From contig JAFKFV010000023.1 of assembly GCA_017307955.1 (NCBI GenBank), positions 45,912-109,911 on the forward strand: a DNA stretch of 64,000 nucleotides, read 5' to 3'. Under the pieces are notes generated by a model. That model was not told the DNA's origin. It was given only the letters and a program-made list of their open reading frames with translations, and did no database searches. Of this stretch, positions 1-11,283 are shown in pieces (the first letter of the stretch is position 1; each line of letters starts with the position of its first letter). The position numbers and the translations under genes are program-made. Origin of the DNA: Allobosea sp. GTDB taxonomy: Bacteria; Pseudomonadota; Alphaproteobacteria; Rhizobiales; Kaistiaceae.

Positions 1-95
1 TGCGCCGCGACCGCCGCCGGCGCGGCATCGGCGCCCTGCGCGGCGAAGAAGGTGGCGATCTGGTTCGCCATGCGGACGAGCTTTTCGGGTGGCAT
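1..95 (-). CDS. fdsD: Formate dehydrogenase delta subunit FdsD (partial, C-terminus outside window)
   Basis: Only the first ~31 codons are present. The N-terminus (MPPEKLVRMANQIATFF) matches the short FdsD/FdhD-delta family, a ~70-residue protein encoded last in NAD-dependent formate dehydrogenase operons and needed for an active complex. The start lies 5 bp after the fdhD stop, so it is translated from the same mRNA. The family call rests on the N-terminal motif and on operon position; the rest of the protein cannot be seen. Confidence 0.8.
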   Translation of the reverse strand, partial: MPPEKLVRMANQIATFFAAQGADAAPAAVAA

Positions 96-100
96 GTGGT

Positions 101-949
101 TCAGGCGACGTCGCGCGTCGCCTCTCTCCTGGACGGGACGGAGGGCGGCAGGCCGAGCCGCTCGCCATGGGTGAACACTTCGAAGCCGTCGGCGCGGGCG
201 ACCGCGACGAGCGTGATGCCGGCCTCGGCGGCTGCCCGGATCGCAAGGCTGGTCGGCGCCGAGACCGCGACGATCAGAGGGGCGCCGATCGCCGCCGTCT
301 TCTGCACCATCTCGACCGAGACACGGCTCGTCAGCAGCACGGCGCCCGACGCGGCGTCGAGGCCGGATCGGGCGATGGCGCCGGCGAGCTTGTCGAGCGC
401 ATTGTGGCGGCCGACATCCTCCCGCACCAGACGGACACCTTCGTCCGGCTGCCAGAAGGCCGCCGCGTGCACGGCGCGCGTTTCGGCGTTGAGCGCCTGC
501 AGCCGCGCCAGCCCGCCGATCGCCGCGAGGATCGCCTCCGGCGCGAAGCGGGCCTTCGAGCCGTTGAAGGGGAGGGGGCGGACGGCTTCCTCGAGGCTCT
601 CGATGCCGCAAAGCCCGCAGCCGACCGGCCCGGCCATGGCGCGGCGCCGCGCCGCGAGCCGCTCCGATAGCTGGCTCGCCAGCGACACGCGCATCTCGAT
701 GCCAAGCCCGCCGTCGATCCGCTCCACGCTCTCGATCGCGGCGAGGGTGGCGATGCCTTCGGTCAGCGTGAAGCCGATCGCAAAGTCCTCAAGATCGGCC
801 GGGCTCGCCATCAACACCGCCTGCGTCGAGCCGCCATAGGTGATGGCGACCGCCGTCTCGACCGCGACCGCGCGGCTGGACGATGCCGCGCCGCTGCGCC
901 GCCATGTCGTGGCGGCGACGCTCTCGCTCGCCTTCGCCGCGGTGCCCAT
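101..949 (-). CDS. fdhD: Formate dehydrogenase accessory sulfurtransferase FdhD
   Basis: 282 residues. FdhD moves sulfur from the cysteine desulfurase IscS to the bis-molybdopterin guanine dinucleotide cofactor before it is inserted into formate dehydrogenase; it is cytoplasmic. The conserved CxxC loop that carries the persulfide is visible (CGLC, residues 111-114), as is the family block VREDVGRHNALDK and the following LLTSRVSVEMVQK. I chose the ATG at 949 because it lies 2 bp after the fdsA stop and gives the usual FdhD length; upstream in-frame extension only overlaps fdsA. It sits between fdsA and fdsD, so chaperone and subunits are made together. Confidence 0.95.
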   Translation of the reverse strand: MGTAAKASESVAATTWRRSGAASSSRAVAVETAVAITYGGSTQAVLMASPADLEDFAIGFTLTEGIATLAAIESVERIDGGLGIEMRVSLASQLSERLAARRRAMAGPVGCGLCGIESLEEAVRPLPFNGSKARFAPEAILAAIGGLARLQALNAETRAVHAAAFWQPDEGVRLVREDVGRHNALDKLAGAIARSGLDAASGAVLLTSRVSVEMVQKTAAIGAPLIVAVSAPTSLAIRAAAEAGITLVAVARADGFEVFTHGERLGLPPSVPSRREATRDVA

Positions 950-951
950 GC

Positions 952-3809
952 CTATTCGGCCGCGTCGGCGGGGAGGATGCGCCGGCTCTCCTCGGAGAGG
1001 CGGGCATAATCCTCCTGCCAGGCGCTCGGCCCGTTCGAGGCCGACACTTGCACGGCCGTCACCTTGTATTCCGGGCAGTTGGTCGCCCAGTCGGAGAAGT
1101 CGGTCGTCACGACATTCGCCTGCGTCGCCGGGTGGTGGAAGGTCGTGTAGACGACGCCGGGCGCGACGCGGTCGGTGATCCGCGCGCGCAGCGTCGTCTC
1201 GCCGGCGCGGCTGGCGAGGCGGACGAAGTCGCCGTCGCGGATGCCGCGGTTCTCGGCGTCGTTGGGGTGGATCTCGAGCAGATCTTCCTCGTGCCAGACG
1301 ACATTGGCCGTGCGCCGGGTCTGCGCGCCGACATTGTATTGCGAGAGGATGCGGCCGGTGGTGAGGAGGAGCGGGAAGCGCGGGCCGGTGCGCTCCTCGG
1401 TCGGCACATATTCGGTGATCATGAACTGGCCGAGCCCGCGCGCGAAATGGCCGATATGCATGACCGGCGTCCCCTCGGGCGCCGCCTCGTTGCAGGGCCA
1501 CTGCACGGAGCCGCTCTCCTCCAGCCGGGCGTAGGACACGCCGGAAAAGCTCGGCGTCGCAGCGGCGATCTCGTCCATGATCTCGGACGGGTGCGTGTAG
1601 TGCCAGGGAAGACCCATCGCCTGCGCGAGGCGCTGGGTCACCTCCCAGTCGGCATAGCCGTTCAGCGGGCTCATGACGCGCCGCACGCGGTTGATGCGCC
1701 GCTCGGCATTGGTGAAGGTGCCGTCCTTCTCCAGGAAGGTGGAGCCCGGCAGGAAGACATGCGCGTAGTTGGCGGTCTCGTTCAGGAAGAGATCATGCAC
1801 GACGACGCAGTCCATCGCGGCAAGGCCGGCCGTGACGTGATGCGTGTCGGGATCGGACTGAACGATGTCTTCGCCCTGGATGTAGATGCCGCGGAAGGAG
1901 CCATCGACCGCCGCGTCGAGCATGTTGGGAATGCGCAAGCCCGGCTCGTTGTCGAGCGTGACGCCCCAGAGCCTCTCGAAGGTCTGCCGCGTCGCGTCGT
2001 CGGAGATGTGGCGGTAGCCGGGCAGCTCGTGCGGGAACGAGCCCATGTCGCAGGAGCCCTGGACATTGTTCTGGCCGCGCAGCGGGTTCACGCCGACGCC
2101 GGGGCGGCCGAGATTGCCGGTCGCCATCGCAAGATTGGCGATCGCCATGACCGTCGTCGTGCCCTGGCTGTGTTCGGTGACGCCGAGGCCGTAATAGATC
2201 GCCGCGTTGCCGCCGGTCGCGTAGAGGCGAGCCGCCGCGCGGATCTCGGCGGCGGGAACGCCCGACACCGCCTCGACCGCCTCCGGGCTGTTGCGCGGCT
2301 CGGCGACGAAGGACGCCCAGTGCTCGAAGGCGCTCCATTCGCAGCGCTCGCGCACGAAGGCCTCGTCATAGAGGCCCTCGGTGACGATGACATGCGCGAG
2401 CGCGTCGAGTACGGCGACATTGGTGCCGGGGCGGAGCGCGAGATGGTGGGCCGCCTCGACGTGCGGCGTGCGCACCAGATCGATGCGGCGCGGATCGATG
2501 ACGATGAGCCGCGCGCCCTGTCGCAGCCGCTTCTTCAGCCGCGAGGCGAAGACCGGATGGCCGTCGGTCGGATTGGCGCCGATGACGAGCACGACATCGG
2601 CATGCTCGACGCTGTCGAAATCCTGCGTGCCGGCCGAGGTGCCGAAGGCGGCCTTGAGTCCGTAGCCGGTCGGCGAATGGCAGACGCGGGCGCAGGTGTC
2701 GACATTGTTGTTGCCGAAGCCGGCGCGCACCAGCTTCTGGACCAGATAGGTCTCTTCATTGGTGCAGCGCGAGGAGGTGATGCCGCCGATCGCGTCCTTG
2801 CCATAGCGCGCCTGGATGGCGCGGAACTTCGACGCGACATGGGCGAAGGCCTCGTCCCAGGAGACCTCGCGCCAGGGATCGGTGATCTTCTCGCGCAGCA
2901 TCGGCTTCAGGATGCGGTCGCGGTGATGGGCGTAGCCATAGGCGAAGCGGCCCTTGACGCAGGAATGGCCGTGATTGGCCTTGCCATCCTTGTAGGGCTC
3001 CATGCGGATGAGCTCCTCGCCGCGCATCTCGGCCTTGAAGGAGCAGCCGACGCCGCAATAGGCACAGGTCGTCACCACCGAATGCTCGGGCTGGCCCTTC
3101 TCGACGACGCTCTTCTCGATCAGCGTCGCGGTCGGGCAGGCGGAGACGCAGGCGCCGCAGGAGACGCATTCCGAGCCGAGGAAGCTCTCATGCATGCCGG
3201 GCGAAACGCGGCTGTCGAAGCCGCGGCCTTCGATCGTCAGCGCGAAGGTGCCCTGCACCTCCTCGCAGGCGCGGACGCAGCGCGAGCAGACGATGCATTT
3301 CGCCGGGTCGTAGTCGAAATAGGGGTTCGACGCGTCCTTGCCGAGGAAGAGCGGGTTTTCGGCCGGGGCGACATGGTTGGCGCCGGTCTCGTAACGGACC
3401 TCGCGCAGGCCCACCGCGCCGGCCTGGCTCTGCAATTCGCAGTCGCCATTGGCAGCGCAGGTCAGGCAGTCGAGCGGGTGATCGGAGATGTAGAGCTCCA
3501 TCACGCCGCGCCGCAGCTTGCGCAGCCGCTCGGTCTCGGTGCGCACCACCATGCCCTCGGCGACGAGGGTGGTGCAGGAGGCGGGCGTGCCGCGCATGCC
3601 CTCGACCTCGACGAGGCAGAGCCGGCAGGAGCCGAAGGCGTCGACGCGGTCGGTAGCGCAGAGCTTGGGGATTGCCGTCCCCATCTCGGCGGCGGCGCGC
3701 ATGACGGAGGTCCCGGCCGGGACGCTGACGCGGCGGCCGTCGATCGTCAGCGTGACGCTCGTCCCGGCGCGCGAGGCGGGCGTGCCATAGTCGATCTCGC
3801 GGATGAGCG

Positions 3810-3813
<4 letters not shown>
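952..3813 (-). CDS. fdsA: NAD-dependent formate dehydrogenase, catalytic alpha subunit FdsA
   Basis: 953 residues. Oxidises formate to CO2 at a Mo bis-MGD centre and passes electrons through Fe-S clusters to FdsB. Domains in order: N-terminal [2Fe-2S] domain (C52, C63, C66, C80); His-Cys3 cluster motif (H112, C116, C119, C125); two ferredoxin-type [4Fe-4S] motifs (CIVCSRC near 173 and CVSCGAC near 217); the CAYCGVGC proximal cluster near 250; then the molybdopterin oxidoreductase core. The active-site ligand is cysteine (C378 in CARVCHSP), not selenocysteine. No Tat signal, consistent with a soluble cytoplasmic enzyme. ATG at 3813 overlaps the fdsB stop by 4 bp (ATGA). Confidence 0.97.
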
Positions 3814-5380
<1,567 letters not shown>

Positions 5381-5384
<4 letters not shown>

Positions 5385-5842
5385 CGGCCGATCTCCCGGG
5401 CCAGCCGCGCCGCCGCCGCCTCGTCGAGGCGCCCGACCGGCTTGCCGTCGATCATCGCCGAGGGCGCGGTGGCGCAGAGGCCGAGGCAATAGACGGGCTC
5501 CAGCGTCACCGCGCCGTCGGCGGAGGTCGAGCCGAGCGTGATGCCGAGCGCCGTCTCGAAGCCGGCCACGATGCGGTCGGAGCCCATGGCGCGGCAGGCC
5601 TCGGCGCGGCAGACGCGGACGTGATGGCGGCCGGCCGGCTCCTCGCGGAAATCGTGATAGAAGCTGACGACGCCGTGGATCTCGGCCCGCGTGCGATTGA
5701 GCGCCGCGGCGATCACCGGGATCGATTCGCGCGGCACATGGCCGAAGGCTTCCTGCACGGCATGCAGGATCGGCAGCGTCGCGCCTTCGACGCCGGCAAA
5801 GCGCGCGACGATCGCCGCCGTCCGCTTCTCGGTCTCCTGCAT
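5381..5842 (-). CDS. fdsG: NAD-dependent formate dehydrogenase, gamma subunit FdsG
   Basis: 153 residues, NuoE-like thioredoxin-fold protein with one [2Fe-2S] cluster. The four cysteine ligands lie in CRAEACRAMG and CLGLCATAP. First gene of the fdsGBA-fdhD-fdsD operon. The ATG at 5842 has a Shine-Dalgarno (GGTGGAGAC) just upstream; a longer frame to 5911 has none. The 129 bp up to the divergent uxaC must hold both promoters. Confidence 0.96.
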
Positions 5843-5971
5843 GTCTCCACCCGGTTCCTGTCGCGCCTTTTTGAACCGTCCGAAACTCGTCTGTTCGCCG
5901 TTCCGGATCAAGTCTCTCTCGCGGCGGGGCCTTCTCCGTGGTCATATGGCGGCCTTGCGACCGAGGTCACC

Positions 5972-7375
5972 ATGCTGCTTCACGAAGACCGCCTCTTTCC
6001 CGCCGATCCGGCGACCCGCGCCGTGGCGCGCCGCCTCTATCGCGAGGTGCGCGATCTGCCGATCGTCTCGCCGCATGGCCATACGGACCCGTCCTGGTAT
6101 GCGCTGAACGAGCCGTTTCCCGACCCGGCGAAGCTCTTCGTCGTGCCGGATCACTATGTCTTCCGCATGCTCTACAGCCAGGGCGTCGCGCTCGAGGATC
6201 TCGGCGTGCCAACGGCGGACGGCACGCCGGTCGAGACCGATCCGCGCGCCATCTGGCGGCGTTTCGCCGCGCATTACCATCTCTTCCGCGGCACGCCGAC
6301 GCGCATGTGGCTCGACCACGCCTTCGCGACCCTGTTCGATATCGAGGAGCGGCTCTCGGCGGCGAATGCCGACGCGCTCTATGACCGGATCGCCGGGCGC
6401 CTCGCCGAGCCGGCCTATCGGCCGCGCGCGCTGTTCGAGCGCTTCAACATCGAGGTGATCGCGACGACGGAAAGCCCGCTCGACGATCTCCGCCACCACA
6501 AGGCGATCCGCGAGTCGGGCTGGAAGGGCCGGGTCGTGACGGCCTACCGGCCCGATCCGGTCGTCGATCCCGATTTCGCCGGCTTCCGCGACAATGTCGA
6601 GGCGCTCGGCGCGCTCGCGGGAACCGATGTCTCGACCTTCGCGGGCTATCTCGAGGCGCATCGCATCCGCCGCGCCGTCTTCAAGGCGCATGGCGCCACC
6701 TCGACCGATCACGGCCACCCGACCGCGGCGACGGCCGATCTCTCGCCGGTCGAGGCCGAGGCGCTCTATCACCGCGTGCGGGCAGGAGGCGTGTCGGCGG
6801 CTGAGGCCGAACTCTTCCGCGCGCAGATGCTGACCGAGATGGCGGCGATGAGCCTCGACGACGGCCTCGTGATGCAGATCCATCCCGGCTCGTTCCGCAA
6901 CCACAATGCCCGGCTGATGGCGCGTTTCGGCCGCGACAAGGGCGCCGATATTCCGACCGCGACGAATTATGTCGAGGCGCTGAAGCCGCTGCTCGACCGC
7001 TTCGGCAACGAGCGCGCGCTGACCGTCATCCTGTTCACGCTCGATGAGACCGCCTATTCGCGCGAGCTGGCGCCGCTCGCCGGGCATTATCCGGCGCTGC
7101 GGCTCGGCCCGGCCTGGTGGTTCTACGATTCCCCCGAGGGCATGCGCCGCTACCGCGAGCTCGTGACCGAGACGGCCGGCTTCTGCAACACGGTCGGCTT
7201 CAACGACGACACGCGCGCTTTCCCCTCGATCCCGGCCCGGCACGATGTCGCGCGCCGGGTCGATTGCGCCTATCTCGCCGAGCTCGTCGTCACCCACCGG
7301 CTCGACGAGGACGAGGCGGCCGAGGTCGCGCATGATCTCGCCTACCGCCTCGCGAAGGACGCCTACCGGCTTTAA
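5972..7375 (+). CDS. uxaC: Glucuronate isomerase (uronate isomerase)
   Basis: 467 residues, the usual UxaC length. Interconverts D-glucuronate/D-fructuronate and D-galacturonate/D-tagaturonate, first step of hexuronate catabolism. Amidohydrolase-fold metal ligands are visible early (SPHGHTDP) and the family block NDDTRAF lies near the C-terminus. The ATG at 5972 follows GAGGT at suitable spacing. No other hexuronate genes (uxuA, uxuB, kdgK) occur in the window, so the pathway partners must be elsewhere. Confidence 0.95.
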   Translation: MLLHEDRLFPADPATRAVARRLYREVRDLPIVSPHGHTDPSWYALNEPFPDPAKLFVVPDHYVFRMLYSQGVALEDLGVPTADGTPVETDPRAIWRRFAAHYHLFRGTPTRMWLDHAFATLFDIEERLSAANADALYDRIAGRLAEPAYRPRALFERFNIEVIATTESPLDDLRHHKAIRESGWKGRVVTAYRPDPVVDPDFAGFRDNVEALGALAGTDVSTFAGYLEAHRIRRAVFKAHGATSTDHGHPTAATADLSPVEAEALYHRVRAGGVSAAEAELFRAQMLTEMAAMSLDDGLVMQIHPGSFRNHNARLMARFGRDKGADIPTATNYVEALKPLLDRFGNERALTVILFTLDETAYSRELAPLAGHYPALRLGPAWWFYDSPEGMRRYRELVTETAGFCNTVGFNDDTRAFPSIPARHDVARRVDCAYLAELVVTHRLDEDEAAEVAHDLAYRLAKDAYRL

Positions 7376-7573
7376 GTGGATCGACATCGACGCGCTTGTT
7401 CGGCTGGGAATGCTCAGAACTGTCGTTGCCGGGCTTGACCCGGCAACCCAGACGTCTTGCGTCGTCCGCCTGCAGCGACACGCGCGCAAAACAAGGGACT
7501 GGATTGCCGGGTCAAGCCCGGCAATGACAGGGGGAGAGGCAGATCACAGAGGCCTGGACGAATGTCGATCCAC
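7376..7573. repeat. Nested inverted-repeat element (MITE-like) after uxaC
   Basis: Non-coding stretch that begins at the first base after the uxaC stop. It is bounded by a perfect 12-bp inverted repeat (GTGGATCGACAT at 7376-7387 and its complement at 7562-7573). Inside are two inverted copies of a ~30-bp palindromic unit (7420-7449 and 7501-7530) with core GCCGGGCTTGACCCGGC. The inner unit resembles intergenic palindromes widespread in Hyphomicrobiales genomes. No target-site duplication is obvious. It could act as a terminator between uxaC and the convergent phosphatase gene. Confidence 0.6.
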
Positions 7574-7591
7574 CCGAGGCCGCGGGGCCCG

Positions 7592-8911
7592 TCAGGGTTT
7601 CGCCAGGCAGGCCGGCTCGATCGCGGACGCGACCAGCGACTGGAAGGTCGCGAGCGGGCAGGCGCCGGCGACCGCGCCCTCGCATTTCGCCGGCACCATC
7701 ACCTGCGCCGCCGGCGGATGATCGACATCGAGCGCGGTGTTCTCGCGCAATTGGTCGAGCGTCTGCGTGCGGTAGACGAGGCGCACGAAACGCGCGCCCT
7801 CCGGATTGCGCCACAACTCGAAGGCGACCGAGCCGCCGGGCGGAATCTGGAACGGGTTGTAGCTTTCGAGGTGCCAGGAGAGTCCCAGAAGCCCGCCGAC
7901 ATTTAGGATGAAGTTGTCGTGGCTGGCGAGGAAGCGGAAGGGCGCGCCCTTGCCGGCGGCAATCTCGCCGATCTGCTCGTTGACGAGGTTCAGCGTCTGC
8001 GAGCCGAGCTTCCCGGCCTGGTAGAGCGGCATCGCGATCGCGCTGTCATAGAGCGCATGGGTGGCGATGATGGTGGTCACGGCCTGGCCGAGCGGCTCGC
8101 CGGCCGCCTCGGCCACCCGTCCCCAGCCGACTTCGCCCACCGGCATGCCTCCGCCATACTGCATCGCGAACTGCTCGGAGGAGCCGCCGGCGATCGCGAG
8201 TGGCCCGGCTTCGGCCTCCGTCGCGCGAAGGTCGGAGAGATGGCATCCGGCGGGGAGAGCGTGCTGTTTGCAGGTTTCATCGGGAAGAGGGCCGAGGGTC
8301 CGGCTGAGCACACCGAGCGCGCGCGCCATCTTGCCCTCGGCGACCGCTTTCCAAGAGCCGCCGAGCCAGGCCTGCGAGGCCTTCTCGGCTTCGGCCTTTT
8401 CGAAGCCGCAGGTGGCTCCCCGGTAGAGACCTTGCCTGATGGAAATATCCATGAGGCCGCAGCCCGGCGCCATGCCGTCCCTGACGGCTCCGGCCGTCAT
8501 GACCGTCCGTTCGACGGCGTCGGATATGAATTCCAGGGTGGAGGGGGTCATGCAGCCCTCCGGCGGCAGCAGCCCGGCTGCGGAATAGAGCCGGCGATAA
8601 TATGTGCCCATCGTCACCGACCGCGCGTAGCCAGACGTGGTCAGATGACCCGCGGCAACGTCGAGAGTGGGCCATGGATCCCTCGAGTCGGGCGCGAGGC
8701 AGCCCTTCGTTGCCGGGCCGCAGCGCACCGGAATGGTCGAACCGCGCATGCCGTGGCGGCTGAGCAGAACGGCGCCGTCGATCGTCCAGCCCGACTCGGG
8801 CCTCACCGGAACCGGATCGGCCATCGCCGGCACGGCGCCGCCCCATCCGACGAGGAGAGCGATCACCCCGGCCGCGATCCTACGCAGCCTGCCATCCGCG
8901 GGCCTTGACAC
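7592..8911 (-). CDS. Histidine acid phosphatase family protein (phytase / glucose-1-phosphatase like), exported
   Basis: About 439 residues from the GTG at 8911. Branch-2 histidine phosphatases hydrolyse phosphomonoesters (phytate, sugar phosphates) in the periplasm. The phosphohistidine motif reads SRHGMRGSTIP (near residue 51; family form RHGxRxP, here with two extra residues before Pro), and the C-terminal proton donor motif is ASHDNFI. A signal peptide with hydrophobic core AAGVIALLVGWGG and cleavage site AMA/DP is clear. The start is uncertain: GTG 8911 gives a normal signal peptide; ATGs at 8974, 9013 and 9073 are in frame but add an acidic leader. Exact substrate unknown. Confidence 0.8.
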   Translation of the reverse strand: MSRPADGRLRRIAAGVIALLVGWGGAVPAMADPVPVRPESGWTIDGAVLLSRHGMRGSTIPVRCGPATKGCLAPDSRDPWPTLDVAAGHLTTSGYARSVTMGTYYRRLYSAAGLLPPEGCMTPSTLEFISDAVERTVMTAGAVRDGMAPGCGLMDISIRQGLYRGATCGFEKAEAEKASQAWLGGSWKAVAEGKMARALGVLSRTLGPLPDETCKQHALPAGCHLSDLRATEAEAGPLAIAGGSSEQFAMQYGGGMPVGEVGWGRVAEAAGEPLGQAVTTIIATHALYDSAIAMPLYQAGKLGSQTLNLVNEQIGEIAAGKGAPFRFLASHDNFILNVGGLLGLSWHLESYNPFQIPPGGSVAFELWRNPEGARFVRLVYRTQTLDQLRENTALDVDHPPAAQVMVPAKCEGAVAGACPLATFQSLVASAIEPACLAKP

Positions 8912-9135
8912 ATCCCCGCCGCGGTCCAGCCCTTCGTGGTCGCCATCCGCATGTCCGGCGGACGCGATTCCCATCCTTTCGTGGCGCCGCGCGGCTTCGC
9001 TGATCGCGTGCATCTTCCGTAAATTCCGTCGCCTGAATTCGCCTCGACTGCCGCTATCTAGTTCTCGCGGCATGGAGGTCGAGAACGTGACAGCGAAAGG
9101 TTACGGACTTCGAGAAGAGGGCCGCCATCCGGCGC

Positions 9136-9771
9136 TCAGATCGCCGCCAGGCGCTCGAAGGCGGTCGGGTGCTCGGGTGGGCGGGCGAGCGCTTCGGCGA
9201 TCGCCGCGAGGCAGGCCTCGGGCGGGAGGAGGCCGGTGTCGAGTTCGAGGTCGTAATGGCCGTGGGCGTGCACCGCCTCCTGCCATCTGAGCACCGGCGG
9301 CGGGACGGGCTGGCCGGCGCCGGCGGTCAGGTAGCCGCGCGCCGGATCGGAGGCGCCGCGGCGCTCCATGATCGCGGGCAGCGCACAGCGGAGGCCCACG
9401 AAGAGGACCGGGAGGCCGGCGAGGCGGCGCGCGCAATCCGGCAACATGCCGAGCGGGCGCGAATAGGCGTCGTGATGGGCGATATCGACCACGACATCGA
9501 ACCCGGCCCGGCCATGCGCGGCGATCGAGTCGTAGAGCGCGCCATAGAGGGCGGGCAGATGGGCTTCGAGATCGGGCCGCTCGCCGCCCGGCCGGAGGCC
9601 GATGCCGGGCAGGAGTTCCGGCGGCAGCATCCGCTCCATATGCATGTCGACGCCGAGATTGATCCAGCGGCCGGGAAGCTGCGCGCGCACCAGGGCGACG
9701 AGCGTCGACTTCCCCGAGCGCGGTGCGCCGTTGAGGATGAGGACGCGGCCCGGCTTCGTCGCGGCGGTCAT
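9136..9771 (-). CDS. Chloramphenicol phosphotransferase-like P-loop kinase
   Basis: 211 residues. The Walker A loop GAPRSGKST (residues 15-23) follows a beta strand, and the layout with D-x-H-H (VDIAHHDAY) matches the CPT-like family (PF07931), small kinases that phosphorylate hydroxyl groups of varied small molecules. The substrate cannot be inferred. The start ATG at 9771 overlaps the stop of the upstream LysR gene by 4 bp, so the two are translationally coupled, and the regulator may control the kinase. Confidence 0.75.
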   Translation of the reverse strand: MTAATKPGRVLILNGAPRSGKSTLVALVRAQLPGRWINLGVDMHMERMLPPELLPGIGLRPGGERPDLEAHLPALYGALYDSIAAHGRAGFDVVVDIAHHDAYSRPLGMLPDCARRLAGLPVLFVGLRCALPAIMERRGASDPARGYLTAGAGQPVPPPVLRWQEAVHAHGHYDLELDTGLLPPEACLAAIAEALARPPEHPTAFERLAAI

Positions 9772-10649
9772 TCCGCCGCGATGCGCATCGAGAGATTGTC
9801 GAGCGAGGAGATGATGTGCTCGGCGAGCGCGTCGATGGTGGCGGTCGAGGGCCGGTTGGCGGCGCGCAGGAGGGCGATCTGGCAGGGAGCGAGGCGCGGG
9901 AAGCCTTCGGCCTCGCCGAGCACGCGCATGCCGGGGCGCAGCGCCGATTCCGGGAAGACGGAGATGGCGAGGCCGGCCAGCACGGCGGCGGCGAGCGCCG
10001 TCGAATTGTTGCTCGCATAGAGCAGGCGGAAGCGGCGGCCGGTGCCGTTCAGCGCTTCCTGCGCCGACTTCCGCCAGCAGCAGGTGTCGCGGCCGAGCGC
10101 CAGCGGCAGCACATCCTCTTCCTCGATCCGGTGATGGTTGGAGACGACCCAGAGCAGCGGCTCCTGGCGGACGATCTCGGCCGTCGGCGTCAGCTCGTGA
10201 TTGGTGACGATGGCGAGATCGAGCGAGCCGTTGCGGATGCAGTCGACGAGCTGCACCGTCGGCTCGCACACGACCGTGACCTCGACGCGCGGATTGGAGC
10301 GCGAGAAGCGGGCGAGGATCTCGGGCAGGAAGCGATCGGCATAATCGTCCGGCGTTCCGAGGCGGACGCGGCCGGAAAGCTCGTCGTCGTCGAAGGCCGC
10401 CACGGTTTCATCGGAGAGGCGGATCAGCCGCCGCGCATAGCCGAGCAGTCGCTCGCCATCCTCGGTCAGCTTGGCGCTGCGGCCGTCGCGGCCGAAGATC
10501 GGCTTGCCGATCCGCTCCTCCAGCCGGCGCATCTGCATCGAGACGGCGGACTGAGTCTTGAATACGACCTCCGCGGCGCGCGTGAAGCTGCCGGTGTCGC
10601 AGATCGCGACGAAGGTGCGGAGTTGGTCGAGATCCAGCATCATGGCCAT
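9768..10649 (-). CDS. LysR family transcriptional regulator
   Basis: 293 residues. N-terminal winged HTH (LDQLRTFVAICDTGSFTRAA, residues 6-25) followed by a LysR substrate-binding domain with the usual signature GLAISVFPESAL near 230. Starts MAMM; any of the three Met codons could be used. Coupled to the kinase-like gene downstream and divergent from the DUF1127 gene at 10933, with an AT-rich palindrome-containing gap between them. Ligand unknown. Confidence 0.93.
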   Translation of the reverse strand: MAMMLDLDQLRTFVAICDTGSFTRAAEVVFKTQSAVSMQMRRLEERIGKPIFGRDGRSAKLTEDGERLLGYARRLIRLSDETVAAFDDDELSGRVRLGTPDDYADRFLPEILARFSRSNPRVEVTVVCEPTVQLVDCIRNGSLDLAIVTNHELTPTAEIVRQEPLLWVVSNHHRIEEEDVLPLALGRDTCCWRKSAQEALNGTGRRFRLLYASNNSTALAAAVLAGLAISVFPESALRPGMRVLGEAEGFPRLAPCQIALLRAANRPSTATIDALAEHIISSLDNLSMRIAAE

Positions 10650-10791
10650 GTGCGATATCTCACAATTCTGTCACAATTGCTGCCGTCGCGGGCATTCGCC
10701 CGACCGAGCCGCAAAAGCGCGGCAGGAAACGGGTGGAAGGCCGATCCGGCATCGGTCAATCTGCACTCACTGACCGGCCGACGCATCATCA

Positions 10792-10841
10792 ATTCCAATG
10801 ACTGATATTAGAAACATTCGTTGGAATGATCAATGCGAATG
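10792..10841. promoter_or_regulatory. AT-rich nested dyads in the LysR / DUF1127 divergent gap
   Basis: The 283-bp gap 10650-10932 is mostly featureless, but this part is sharply richer in A+T than its surroundings. It holds two interlocking inverted repeats: ATTCCAA at 10792-10798 with TTGGAAT at 10821-10827, and CATTCG at 10815-10820 with CGAATG at 10836-10841. The position between divergent genes fits a LysR operator and promoter. Inferred from sequence only. Confidence 0.45.
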
Positions 10842-10932
10842 GGCCAATGTTCGATTGTTACCACGACGCACAGCGAGCAGCCCCTTCCGGAGAGCGGGAG
10901 GACCTCGACGCGTCAGCCGATGGAGGCACGCC

Positions 10933-11283
10933 ATGACGACATTCGAGACGTTCACGACCGAGACCCGCCGGCCGACGCGCAACCGCATCGCAGCCGTGGT
11001 GGTCCATCTGGCGGCGAGCGCCGTCGCCCGCGTCCGCGTCTGGCACAACCGCCGTCAGGTTGCCCGTCTGCTCGGCTGGGACGCGCATATGCTGCGCGAT
11101 ATCGGCCTGACGCCGGGCGACGTCACCAGCGCGCTCGCGGTCCGCGCCGACGAGGACGCCTCGGTGCAGCTTTCGATGCTTTCGCTCGAGCGGCGCTACG
11201 CCGCCAAGGCGCAGGCGCGCGAACGCCTCGCCCATGGCGCCGAGCTTCGCGCCGGCGGCGCCCGCTACCGCGTCAAGCGCTGA
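10933..11283 (+). CDS. DUF1127 domain-containing protein
   Basis: 116 residues. The DUF1127 (YjiS-like) Arg-rich block is visible: VRVWHNRRQVARLLGW followed by LRDIGLTPGDV. These small basic proteins are common in alphaproteobacteria, and several take part in phosphate, small-RNA or envelope regulation. The ATG at 10933 has a strong GGAGG seven bases upstream, and the first ~30 residues lack the usual very short form, so this is a longer-than-average member. Followed by a clear terminator at 11393. Confidence 0.85.
   Translation: MTTFETFTTETRRPTRNRIAAVVVHLAASAVARVRVWHNRRQVARLLGWDAHMLRDIGLTPGDVTSALAVRADEDASVQLSMLSLERRYAAKAQARERLAHGAELRAGGARYRVKR

Noticed and set aside
5942..7489. 515-codon minus-strand frame opposite uxaC
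   Set aside because: Shadow of uxaC and runs through the inverted-repeat element.
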